From positions 10,647,001 through 10,711,000 of the forward strand of contig JAWHQI010000040.1 of the NCBI GenBank assembly GCA_033032865.1: a stretch of DNA of 64,000 nt, given 5' to 3'. Shown here piece by piece: positions 12,490 to 22,531 of this stretch. The notes under the pieces were generated by a model, which worked only from the letters and a program-made list of their open reading frames with translations, was not told the DNA's origin and did no database searches. This DNA is from Dactylorhiza incarnata (lineage: Eukaryota; Streptophyta; Magnoliopsida; Asparagales; Orchidaceae). Within the stretch, counting starts at the first letter, position 1. Each line of letters opens with the position of its first letter. A program made the position numbers and the translations under genes.

Positions 12490-12765
12490 CTACGCACGAT
12501 CACTGGCTCCATCGCGCACGACCACCGGTCGTGCGCCTTTGCTCGTGCGCACTTAACGCCATTTTATGAGTTCTGTTTGGCTTATCGCACGACCACTTAC
12601 GATAGTGCGCACGACCACCGATCGTGCGCCACTGGTCGTGCAAACATTGTATTTTATAAATTTTCTTACCTTGCAGGCTCCGTCCAGTCAGGCGCATGAT
12701 CACAGGATGCTAGTGCGCACGACCACTGGTCGTGCGCCAATGACCGTGCGCACTGTTTATTCCAG
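12490..12765. repeat. CGCACGACC palindrome cluster, A1 5' LTR
   Basis: Several copies of an 11-base arm GCGCACGACCA, one centre base and the reverse complement of the arm occur. A perfect one is at about 12716-12738, with diverged ones at about 12513-12537 and 12586-12640. The cluster ends a few bases before the TATA box. The same cluster recurs in the 3' LTR at about 17200-17465. Confidence 0.9.
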
Positions 12766-12769
12766 CGCC

Positions 12770-12776
12770 TATAAAA
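12770..12776 (+). promoter_or_regulatory. TATA box of the A1 5' LTR
   Basis: TATAAAA follows the palindrome cluster directly; its copy in the 3' LTR is at 17479-17485. It is the likely core promoter of the element. Confidence 0.7.
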
Positions 12777-13812
12777 CGACCTGCTCGCGAATTAGGTCGG
12801 GATCCCGATTTTCTTCCACCGTTTTCTCGCACCAGGGCTCCGATTTCGCCCCTCCACCGTCGCCCACCATATGGAGGTGCTCCGGGCTTGTTCTTCACGC
12901 CAATCTTGAGCCGGAGTTTCCTCTCGGCCTCCTCCTTCATCCGAGTGCTTCAAGAAAGGTTTAGCCGCCATCACCATCAAGCAAGAGGATGTTTGCAACC
13001 TCTACCGGATCGTGACACGAAGAAGACGGGCTCATTGGAGAGTAGTGACAGCTCTCTCTACCCCGGACGTAGTTGCGGATTGAGCTAGGACGCGGATTGA
13101 CAACCCGGCGATTCCAACTGTGAATCTACAACGAGACTTCGGATTCGGTCGATTTCTTGCCTTATTCTTCTCTTATTGATGTGTATGTAGCTAGAACCAA
13201 CATTTTGATGAAGTATATTTTTACTTGTTAACATTAGTATGAAATCATGTCTATGTGATTGAGTAATCTTGTTATATTTTCATTTGAGGTGTGCCCCGTG
13301 GTGTGGATTGTTCGTTGTGTTGTGTCGCCCTAACAATTGTTAGTAGTGTGCTTTGCGAAGAGGTGCTTGCGACCCTCATTCCGCCGTTCTCTCCATTCCA
13401 TTCCGTTAGCCTACTCGCCCATCCGCCTACCGAAGCGTGGCATCGCGGCCCGTACTCCATCCCGCCTAACGAAGCAGCGCGCTCAAGGCCTGCACAGTTC
13501 AACTCCGCTTGCCTACTCGTCCATCCGCCCTTGCGACGCAGTGCGCTCAAGGCCTGCCTAGTCTCCATTCCGCCAAGCGAAGCTTTGCATAGCAGCATTG
13601 CATAGGAGTAGTTATAGTATTTTCTCTTTATTTCTCACAAACCAACTCCCTTTCATCCGCACTCCACCTATCGCTGGACTTCGATCTCAAGTCCTTCCTC
13701 GAAACCTAACTCCACCTTACTGTGTTCCTCAAGAGACCGACACTCGGAGATTTTCCCCATTATTATTACTTGCGCGACCGGTGCACTTGCCGAAATTATC
13801 GCATCAAGTTTT

Positions 13813-13830
13813 TGGCGCCGTTGCCGGGGA
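13813..13830 (+). other. A1 primer binding site (tRNA-Asp type)
   Basis: TGGCGCCGTTGCCGGGGA lies seven bases after the 5' LTR. This sequence is the usual tRNA-Asp-type primer site of Athila/Tat-like Ty3 elements. Confidence 0.9.
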
Positions 13831-14070
13831 ACACAGACGTGTGAGTTGCTATAGGGGGAGACAAGAGTTAGAAGTTCTTCCATTGTGTATAGTCCTCTTG
13901 TCATTTTGTTTGTTTTCTATTTAATTTTCGCGTTTATTAATTTTACTATTTCCCTTTTCCTGTTTTAAATTTTTTTTTTTAGGCAAGTTTAATCCAAGGA
14001 GTTTTATTAGTTTGTGTAAATTTCCTTGCAAAGAATTTCAGCTTCATTTTATCTGCTTTAATTATTGAAA

Positions 14071-15222
14071 ATGTCGTCATGGGATATTTCACCTAGCTTT
14101 AATGACATGGTTTATTATATGGACCAAATGAATGAGTTGAATGCTAGGCAGTGTAGGAACATTGTTTGCTTGTTGTGTCGAGGAGAGGGTCATGAATTGA
14201 AGGACTGTCCTAGTATTTTCAATCCTGACCGTTGCTCCTCCACTCATGACAACAGTGTCCCTATCGCTCATTCTGTGCCCATGGAGGCAATTGTGCCCTC
14301 TACCCCTGAGCTTGTCTCGTGCATGGACTCCTCACTCCCTGTGTATGGCTTCACTCCTAGTGATGATGATCACTCATCTGTTAGCCAACAAGGAGAGGAA
14401 TGGGAGCTCCTAGATGCACCTGAGCATGATGAGGAAAGTATTCTTTCCATCAGGGAGGCTTTAGCTGATCTTTTTACGGAGGAACCAAATCTTTGTGTTT
14501 TTCCAGTTTCTTTGCACAATTTTTCTACACACATTCTTTATGATCCTATCAAAGTAAAGGAGCGGAGTGATGCTTCGGACTCGGAGGATGCTCCAAGGTG
14601 GGTTGAGGAGGATACTCCTTCTGATGAGGAGGTTTGCACTTCCTCATGGGACGAGGAGGTCCAACTCACCACCGAGGCCCTTGAGTTCTTAGGTTCCCCT
14701 CACCATGATACTTACAATGATGATAGCGATCTATCCTTGGATCCTGCTGGGAGTGAAACCGGGACCACTCCCCCGATTTTTGATTATTTATGTCATTCTT
14801 CTCTTTTATTTCCTGACCCCCCTTCTTCATCTGAGCCTGTGCAGGTTGAGTCTTCACAGGTACATCAGGAGGACTTGGAGCATGATGCTCAAGTCAATGA
14901 TGAGAGCATCCTCTCATGTGAGGAGGTTGATCCCCCCTCCGTAGAGGAAGCTCCACTCGTTGCCTTCTCCTCCTGCGGACCTGCTGTGGGCGATACCTTG
15001 CTGGGCAAGGATAGTTTTGGTGAGATGAGTGAGGACCAGGCCTCCTCCTCTTCTTACTTTCTTTTCCCTCTACCTGTGAGGAGCAGGTATTATTATTTAG
15101 GTAGAGGGGTGACTGCCTTATATCCATATCGGTACCAGCTACCGAAACGGATAATGGAGCAGTTACCTGCGCATTTTCTTTTTCATAGGCCCATTAGCAA
15201 GAACCGTTTTAATTTAGAATAA
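14071..15222 (+). CDS. A1 acidic zinc-knuckle protein, 383 aa, unknown function
   Basis: The ATG at 14071 starts MSSWDISPSF and the frame runs unbroken to TAA at 15220-15222. Residues 33-46 (CLLCRGEGHELKDC) form a perfect CX2CX4HX4C zinc knuckle, the nucleic-acid binding module of retroviral nucleocapsid. The remainder is very acidic and rich in Ser, Glu and Asp, probably disordered, followed by a short basic, aromatic C-terminus (RSRYYYLGRG onward). There is no gag capsid core and no protease. A diverged homologue lies in F5 (34108-34935), sharing PAGSETG(T/I)TP and the following LFxDP segment. An intact frame in an element with 2.5 % LTR divergence suggests it was under selection until recently. 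An RNA-binding role in packaging is inference. Confidence 0.85.
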   Translation: MSSWDISPSFNDMVYYMDQMNELNARQCRNIVCLLCRGEGHELKDCPSIFNPDRCSSTHDNSVPIAHSVPMEAIVPSTPELVSCMDSSLPVYGFTPSDDDHSSVSQQGEEWELLDAPEHDEESILSIREALADLFTEEPNLCVFPVSLHNFSTHILYDPIKVKERSDASDSEDAPRWVEEDTPSDEEVCTSSWDEEVQLTTEALEFLGSPHHDTYNDDSDLSLDPAGSETGTTPPIFDYLCHSSLLFPDPPSSSEPVQVESSQVHQEDLEHDAQVNDESILSCEEVDPPSVEEAPLVAFSSCGPAVGDTLLGKDSFGEMSEDQASSSSYFLFPLPVRSRYYYLGRGVTALYPYRYQLPKRIMEQLPAHFLFHRPISKNRFNLE

Positions 15223-16936
15223 GTCGTGCTGGGATGACAATAACCCCATTAGTTATCTTACTTTTCCTGCATTTTTTATTTCTTCTAATCATGTTTAGTT
15301 AGCTGTAGTTTATTTTAGTTTGTCTTTTTCTTTTGTTTCTGCGGAGCTGACCCCTGCAGGTATCCTTTTTCTGGATGGCGGATGCTGCAGCTTTGTCTTA
15401 GTTTACACGCGTCTTCTGGTATGCTCACTTGCTGAGCATTGGGTACTCTCTTTCCCTAGCCCTATTTTGATTTTCCTGTCATATATTATGCGGATTGTTT
15501 ATTTTAAGTCTGGGGGAGAGTAGTTTTGTTTACCCGCTCACGTGCACTATTGCACTGCATACTAGAAGATTTCATTTAAATTGTTGTTCATTTTCATTGC
15601 ACACCACGGCACCCACTTGAGCGCGTACTCATCTGTTTGCCAGCTCTGTTGTGAATTTAATTCTCCTGCTTATTTGGGAAAGTCTAGGAGATGGCTTAGG
15701 ACTATGTAGCAGAGTAAAATGTTGACTCCAATAGTGCTCCTAGTTGAGTGCTCGGCTGCATAGGAATTTGTGTAGATTAGACTTCTCTTTATACTTATGG
15801 TTTTATATTTTTCTAATAGTGTAAATCTTGTTTACTCTACTCAAATGGTGAATCCGGTGGAATCAAACGGTAGCATAGGGATGTGTGTAAACGATCGCTA
15901 GACTCGTATTGCTTGAGTCGGGAGAAAGGAGAATCTTTCTCGGTGGCTAGAACTTGCCCCAAGCGATTCTTGAAGCATTGGCATAGGATAGTTCAAGTGC
16001 GTGAGAATGACGTAGGCCATTATTTTGGCCCGGTTGAGCTTTTTATTTCATGCCTATCATCTACCCTTGCTAGCCCCTTTGTGCCTACCCCTTCCTCTTG
16101 ATTCAGCTCCACTTTTATCTCACTAAAGCCTAAAAGCCTAACCTAGTCGCACACCCAAATCTGAGCTTTAATTGTAGTTTTATTTACATTGTGGGGGGCG
16201 TTGATTGTGGTGTTTATTTTGTGAATCTGTGGATATGCTCATTTGAAAATTTTGCTGGAAGAAAAAAAAACAAGAAAAAGAAGATAGAAAGAAAAAAAAT
16301 GAAAAAGAAAAGAGAAAAAAAAAGAGTTTTATTGAAAAATCATGTAGAAAAATTATGTATTGGGAGTAGGCGGTGCACACACCTATGTTGCAAAAGTCCA
16401 AGTCTGGGGGTGTGGTGCATTTGCGTTCGATTTTGGTGCGCGGGTAGTTATATTAAAGCTCATTTGGGTTGCGTGTTATAAGCCCTCTAGTTTATCATTG
16501 TTTACCTCACCGTAACCCAAGCCTCAATTAAAACCTAAAAGTCCTACCGACTCACACTATGGACCAATCTAGTGTCGTGGAGAGAATGTGACCGGGTGAG
16601 CCTATGGTCGCCGACACCGATGGATTTCGGTGGAGTTTGTCCGGCACCCCAATCTTGAGCAATGCTCATCTCAGCGCTTAGTTTACTTTCTCCGTATGCA
16701 TGACCAGATGATTCACCGTAGTTCACCATTTTGAGTGGTTGTAATATGCTTTTACTCTTTTAGAAATATATAAACTGTTTTTATAATCAGAAATCTTTTC
16801 TACTATTTTTCTTATGCACGTGAGCATGCGACTTCGCATGGTACTCTGTATTGTAATCTTAAGCCATCTACTTTTCTTTCCTCGTTCGCTTAGAATTTGT
16901 TTGCTCGGGATGCGCAAACAGGTAAGTCTGGGGGTG
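15223..16936 (+). other. A1 3' non-coding region with three PPT-like tracts
   Basis: No gene was found. Three tracts of the form AAGTCTGGGGG occur: 15505-15520, 16399-16412 and the functional one at 16923-16936, which abuts the 3' LTR. An A-rich purine stretch lies at 16259-16330. Confidence 0.8.
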
Positions 16937-18515
16937 TGATGAGTCCTGATCATATACACATTTATGGAATCATCTGGGCCGATTTCCTAGTTTATGCACT
17001 ACACTTTAGGCATGTTTTCGCTCATATTTGTTATTCCATGCTATGTGCACTTCTAGGCCCGTTTTTGGTGTTATTTCTTGTTCATCTTCGTTACTAGTTT
17101 TCATGCATCGTTAAGTGCCACTTTCGGTGGCAGGACTGGTGTCGTATGCTGGAACAGGAGTCGTGCAGGTGTTCCCGGTACAATTCTGTACAGGAACAAT
17201 GCGCACGATCACTGGCTCCATCGCGCACGACCACCGGTCGTGTGCCTTTGCTCGTGCGCACTTAACGCCATTTTAAGAGTTCTATTTGGCTTATCGCACG
17301 ACCACTTACGATAGTGCGCACGACCACCGGTCGTGCGCCACTGGTCGTGCGAACATTGTATTTTATAAATTTTCTTACCTTGCAGGCTCCGTCCAGTCAG
17401 GCGCACGATCACAGGATGCTAGTGCGCACGACCACTGGTCGTGCGCCAATGACCGTGCACACTGTTTATTCCAGCGCCTATAAAACGACCTGCTCGCGAA
17501 TTAGGTCGGGATCCCGATTTTCTTCCACCGTTTTCTCGCTCCAGTGCTCCGATTTCGCCCCTCCACCATCGCCCACCATATGGAGGTGCTCCGGGCTTGT
17601 TCTTCACGCCAATCTTGAGCCGGAGTTTCCTCTCGGCCTCCTCCTTCATCCGAGTGCTTCAAGAAAGGTTTAGCCGCCATCGCCATCAAGCAAGAGGAAG
17701 TTTGCAACCTCTACCGGATCGTGACACGAAGAAGACGGGCTCATTGGAGAGTAGTGACAGCTCTCTCTACCCCGGACGCAGTTGCGGACCGAGCTAGGAC
17801 GCGGATTGATAAACCGGCGATTCCAACCGTGAATCTACAACGAGACTTCAGATTCGGTCGATTTCTTGCCTTATTCTTCTCTTATTGATGTGTATGTAGC
17901 TAGAACCAACATTTTGATGAAGTATATTTTTACTTGTTAACATTAGTATGAAATCATGTCTATGTGATTGAGTAATCTTGTTATATTTTCATTTGAGGTG
18001 TGCTCCGTGGTGTGGATTGTTCGTTGTGTTGTGCCGCCCTAACACTTGTCAGTGGTGTGCTTTGCGAAGAGGAGCTTGCGACCCTCATTCCGCCGTTCTC
18101 TCCATTCCATTCCGTTAGCCTACTCGCCCATCCGCCTACCGAAGCGTGGCATCGCGGCCCGTACTCCATCCCGCCTAACGAAGCAGCGCGCTCAAGTCCT
18201 GCACAGTTCAACTCCTCTTGCCTACTCGTCCATCCGCCCTTGCGACGCAGTGCGCCCAAGGCCTACCTAGTCTCCATTCCGCCAAGCGAAGCTTTGCATA
18301 GCGGCATTGCATAGGAGTAGTTATAGTATTTTCTCATTATTTCTCACAAACCAACTCCCTTTCGTCCGCACTCCACCTATCGCTGGACTTCGATCTCAAG
18401 TCCTTCCTCGAAACCTAACTCCACCTTACTGTGTTCCTCAAGAGACCGACACTCGGGGATTTTCCCCATTATTATTACTTGCGCGACCGGTGCACTTGCC
18501 GAAATTATCGCATCA
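16937..18515 (+). repeat. A1 3' LTR
   Basis: It is the same length as the 5' LTR. The 5'-terminal inverted repeat has one arm base changed (GGAATCATC). The palindrome cluster is at about 17200-17465, the TATA box at 17479-17485, and the TSD GTATG follows at 18516. Confidence 0.95.
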
Positions 18516-20664
18516 GTATGTCATCCACATACAATATCAAGAAAATGACAATGCTCCCACTAATTCTCTTGTAAACACAAGGATCATCTTCGTTCTTGAT
18601 GAAACCAAACTCTTTGATCTTCTCATTAAAATGCAGATTCCAACTTCGAGAAGCTTGTTTCAACCCCTAAATGGATCGATTAAACATGCATATTTTAGTG
18701 GCTTCATTTGGAGATACAAAACCCTCGGGTTATGTCATATACACTTCCTCAAGGAGGTTTCCATTAAGGAAAGTCGTTTTAACATCCATTTGCCAGATCT
18801 TGTAGTCATAATACGCAGCAAAAATAAGTAGAATTCTGATGGACTTGACCATAGCAACAGGGGAAAAAGTTTCATCAAAGTCAACACCATAAAATTGCCT
18901 GAAACCTTTAGCCACCAGCCGGCCTTTGGATGTCTGAACATTCCCATCCATGTTGATCTTTTTGTTGAATACCCACTTGCACCCTATGGGTCATACCCCT
19001 TCAGGTGGTTCCACCATGGTCCAAACTTGGTTTGTATACATGGAGTCCATTTCAGATTTCATGGTCTTAAGCAACTTATCAGAGTCTGGTCCATACATAG
19101 CTTCTTGATAGGTTGCAGGTTCATCATCATGTTTCATAAGCAACACACTAACTATTTGAGACATGGGAAATTCATATCTCTCAGGTTCAACTCTAGGTCT
19201 ACCAGATCTACGTAGGACTTGTGTTTCTTGAGCAGGTTCTCCAGCTACAATAGATTGTATTCCTTGCTCAGGTTCCAATTTTGGTTCATTCCTTATTTGT
19301 GGTTCTTGAACTTCTTCATGTTCTATGTTGGTGTTTTCTCTAGACAGAAACTCTTTCTCTAGAAAAACACCACTCCTCATGACAAACACTTTGCCCTCGG
19401 ATCGCGTGTAGAAGTAATACCCTTTAGTTTCCTTAGGATATCCCACAAGATAACACTTATCTGATTTGGGTTCCAGCTTGTCAGACATTTGACGTCATAC
19501 GTATGCCTCACAGCCCCAAATCTTAATGAAAGATATATTAGGACGCTTCCCAGTCCATATCTCATATGGTGTCTTTTGAACCATCTTGGTCGGAACTCGA
19601 TTTAGTGTGAAAGCAGCAGTCTCTAGAGCAAAACCACAAAAGAAAATGGGCAAATTTGCATGACTCATCATCGACCAAAACATGTCTAACAAAGTACAAT
19701 TCCTCCTCTCAGACACACCATTATGTTGTGGTGTTCCGGGCGAAGTGAGTTGTGATACAATACCACACCCTTTTAAGATGATCACAAAACTCATGACTCA
19801 GATATTCGCCACCGCGATAAGATCAGAGTGCTTGTATTCTTTTTCCCAGTTGGTTCTCTGCTTCATTCTTAAACTCTTTGAACTTTTGAAAGGTTTCAGA
19901 TTTGTTCTTCATAAGAAACACATATATGTATCTACTAAAATCATCAGTAAATGTAATGAAGTATTGGAACCCACCTCTAGCCATAGAACTCATGGGTCCG
20001 CACACATCGTTATGTATGATACCCAAAAGATCATCAGCCCTCTCAGTATAACCAATGAAAGGGGCTTTAGTCATTTTGCCTAATAAGCAAGACTCGCATC
20101 TCTCAATGATTCATAATTAAATGAGTCCAGTGGTCCATCTCTATGGAGCTTGGATATGTGTTTCTCATTTATATGGCCTAAACGACAATGCCAAAGGTAC
20201 GTAGGATTCGAGTCATTTGTTTTTAGTCTTTTAGTATTTTCTACATTATAGATCGGATGGTCTAAGTTCAAAACATATAAACCATTAAACAATTGGGCTA
20301 CACCATAATAAATATCATTCATAAAAATTGAACAACAATTTTTCTTAATTATAAACGAAAAACCTATAATGTCAAGACATGAAATGGATATAATGATTCT
20401 AGTTATGGCTGGAACAAAATAACAGTTATCTAATTTTATTACAAGCCCAGTGGGCAAAGAAAGATAATAGACACCAATGGCAACGAAAGCAACACTTACT
20501 CCATTTCCAATGCATATGTCTACCTCCCCTTTACCCAGCATTCTTCTCCTTCTCAATTCCTGCACATTTGTACAAATGTGAGAATCGCATCCGGTGTCCA
20601 ATACCCAAGATGAAGGAGAAGAAAGGTTTATTTCTATAAAATAAATACCTGAAGTGGAAGTCAC
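18516..20664 (-). pseudogene. C2 pol remnant: protease, integrase, RT
   Basis: On the minus strand from 20664 downward: protease with an intact active site VLDTGCDSH; the integrase zinc region LWHCRLGHINEKH; the integrase core start VCGPM and FTDDFSRYIYVFL (19823-20074); the integrase middle with GVSERRN (19495-19794); the integrase C-terminus through RSGRPRVEPERYEF (18991-19488); and RT with KARLVAKGF-like and TFSPVA blocks (18730-18951). Frame changes and stops separate these pieces. The RT YVDD box lies at the very end (about 18516-18530), where A1 inserted. Pol would have copied the RNA and inserted the cDNA; this copy is broken. Confidence 0.9.
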
Positions 20665-20884
20665 ACTTCCTTTATTCTTTTGCAGATCCTTAATATAGAG
20701 GGGACAGTTCCTCCTCCAATGCCCTGCCTTACCGCAATGGTGGCACTTTCCTTCCTTCGCTAGACCTTTCTTTCTCAGTGCAGAAGATTTGGGATCAAGC
20801 TAAGACTTAGATCCTATCTTTGTCTTCTTCAATCCCTTGGCCTTTCCCTTGCCTTTATGCACCATCAGTATGGGGCTAGCAGGC
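20665..20884 (-). pseudogene. C2 gag C-terminus with zinc knuckle
   Basis: A basic stretch (VHKGKGKAKGLKK) is followed by a perfect zinc knuckle CHHCGKAGHWRRNC encoded at 20704-20745. The frame runs on toward the protease. It is cut at 20884 by B. The TSD of B reads CAGGC at 20880-20884 and TAGAC at 26264-26268; each copy differs by one base from an inferred GTCTG (minus strand). Confidence 0.85.
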
Positions 20885-22531
20885 TGATATGTAGTATTTG
20901 TGCATATTTTTATTATAGTATTTATGGTAAAAAAAATTATAATTTTATTAATATTATTTATATTTTGTTTAAAAATCACTTCTATTATAATTTATGTTCT
21001 AAATATAGTTGTATTTTTGTATTGCAAATTTTCTGGAATTTTTGCTCAATTTTTATAGTACACGCCATAGGTCACCCCAATGACCAAGTGCGTGTAACCT
21101 TAATTTCAGTCCAGAGTTTATCTCGCATAGTTTGAGCTAGTCCACAGCAAGTCACGCCCGTGACCAAGGGCGTGTAATCATAAAATCTTCCCAGCGGAGA
21201 TGCCATCGATACGTGGAGATGCCGTGTAAAGTTGACTCAAGTCACGCCCGTGACCCAATTATCACGGTCGTGACTTTCCCGTGTGATCCTTGCTCGTTGT
21301 CGTGCCGCCTGTCACGCCCATGCTGCATTAAATGAAGCCATCCTGAGTCATGCCCGTGACCCAAAGGTCACGCTCGTGACATGTCCTTTTCTACCGCGCC
21401 ATCACGCAATCGCCCACACTGCTGTCCCAGCTGAGTAGAACAACTATTACACGCCCTTGGTCACGCCCGTGACCGAGGGCGTGTAATCTAAAAATTTCTC
21501 CTATAAATTCAGAGGCTCCATTCCAGCAAATGGCTCTTCTTCCCCCTGCCCATTTAGGCTTTTCTTGTATAGTTTTTCTTTATTTTCATATTTTAGGTTT
21601 AGTTTTTATTTTATGTAATTTCCTTTCTTAAGCTTAGTTTTATTTCTTGTAATTTTATTTCATGCAAGGTATTTTAGTTCCTTTTCCATGCAATTTAATG
21701 TAGATTTCATTTTATGTAATCTCTCTTTATGGTAATGAAATTTTAAGCTTCTTTTCATTTGTGCAAAATCTCCTCTTCCATCCTTATCTCTCTTTCTTAA
21801 TTTTAGTAAGTACTTAGTTGTTCTTGATTTTCACAAGTTTTGTTTTGAAATTATCTTTTTCCTTATTATCATTTCTCCTCTCCTTCGATTTATTCTCGAC
21901 AAATAACGATATCGAGTTCATATGCCAGTTATTAATTTCGGTATTGGTTTTCATATTCTAGTTTGCTGAGAGGCGCATGCGTACGAATCGATTGCTCAAG
22001 AATAAAAAGAGTTGCACGCACCCCTCGACAGAGGATGAACAAAATCTTCTGGATAGGAGTCAAACCCTATAGTGGGATTCACCTCGTTAAAGCGAGTATT
22101 AGGCGTTTCGGTTATAAAACGAGAGTTCGGCAGATCAACTTAATCTCAGGTGGGCGTATTCCTCGAGAGAGGTGCGTTAATAAGCTAGGAATCTCCACGG
22201 TCAATGAATAGAGTATAATGATAATATTAATCTTATTTTATTTCATTTTAAATCAAGTTTGAATCAAGTTTTATTTTCTTTATTTATCTTATTCTCTTTT
22301 ATTTAGTTTTAAATTATTCCTCTTTCTCCGTTCTTTCCGATAAATAAATAGTTAGCTTTCTCGAAGTAGAAGTGCTCGACAGACCCGTGTTTAAATACGA
22401 CCTTGATATTTGTCTTTAGTATCTTATACTATAAACAATATGGTACGTTTGCCTTCATCGGATATAGAATTGGAGAACATAAACAACGAATCTTAAATTC
22501 TCATAAATCCGAATCATTAATTTTTATATCA
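20885..22531 (+). repeat. B 5' LTR
   Basis: It starts TGATATGTAG and ends TTATATCA. The GTCACGCCCGTGAC-type cluster spans about 21060-21490, followed at once by a TATA box TATAAAT at 21502-21508. The downstream segment with CTCGAGAGAGG is shared with the G4 LTR. Confidence 0.9.
21060..21490. repeat. GTCACGCCCGTGAC palindrome cluster, B 5' LTR
   Basis: The core is GTCACG, two bases, CGTGAC, often inside a larger frame ACACGCCC...GGGCGTGT. Copies are at about 21062, 21150, 21239, 21352 and 21460. The cluster lies directly upstream of the TATA box. Confidence 0.88.

Larger units (their letters stand above)
12228..13806 (+). repeat. A1 5' LTR
   Basis: The first 38 bases form an inverted repeat: GATGAGTCC at 12229-12237 and GGACTCATC at 12257-12265. 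U3 holds a cluster of CGCACGACC palindromes (12490-12765), then a TATA box TATAAAA at 12770-12776. Downstream, 13390-13600 has imperfect repeats around the unit CGAAGC, a block also conserved in the solo LTR at 57531. The LTR ends CGCATCA beside the PBS. Open frames seen inside it have no domain and are treated as chance. Confidence 0.95.
12228..18515 (+). mobile_element. A1: complete non-autonomous Ty3-like LTR retrotransposon
   Basis: Two LTRs of exactly 1,579 bases (12228-13806 and 16937-18515) begin TGATGAGTCC and end CGCATCA, flanked by the perfect TSD GTATG (12223-12227 and 18516-18520). By eye they differ at about 39 positions (near 2.5 %) with no gap, so the insertion is fairly recent. 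The PBS matches tRNA-Asp, as in Athila/Tat-type Ty3 elements. The only gene is a 383-codon zinc-knuckle ORF. There is no protease, RT, RNase H or integrase, so movement would need enzymes in trans. Confidence 0.96.

Noticed and set aside
12490..12765. CRISPR-like array of short palindromic repeats
   Set aside because: Units are irregular in spacing, without unique spacers of fixed length or cas genes, in a plant LTR.
13291..13605. 104-codon plus-strand frame present in both A1 LTRs
   Set aside because: Its conservation only reflects LTR identity; no domain, and it lies over the non-coding U5 repeats.
18307..18831. 174-codon plus-strand frame
   Set aside because: It crosses the A1 LTR end into antisense C2 RT sequence, so it is a chance fusion.
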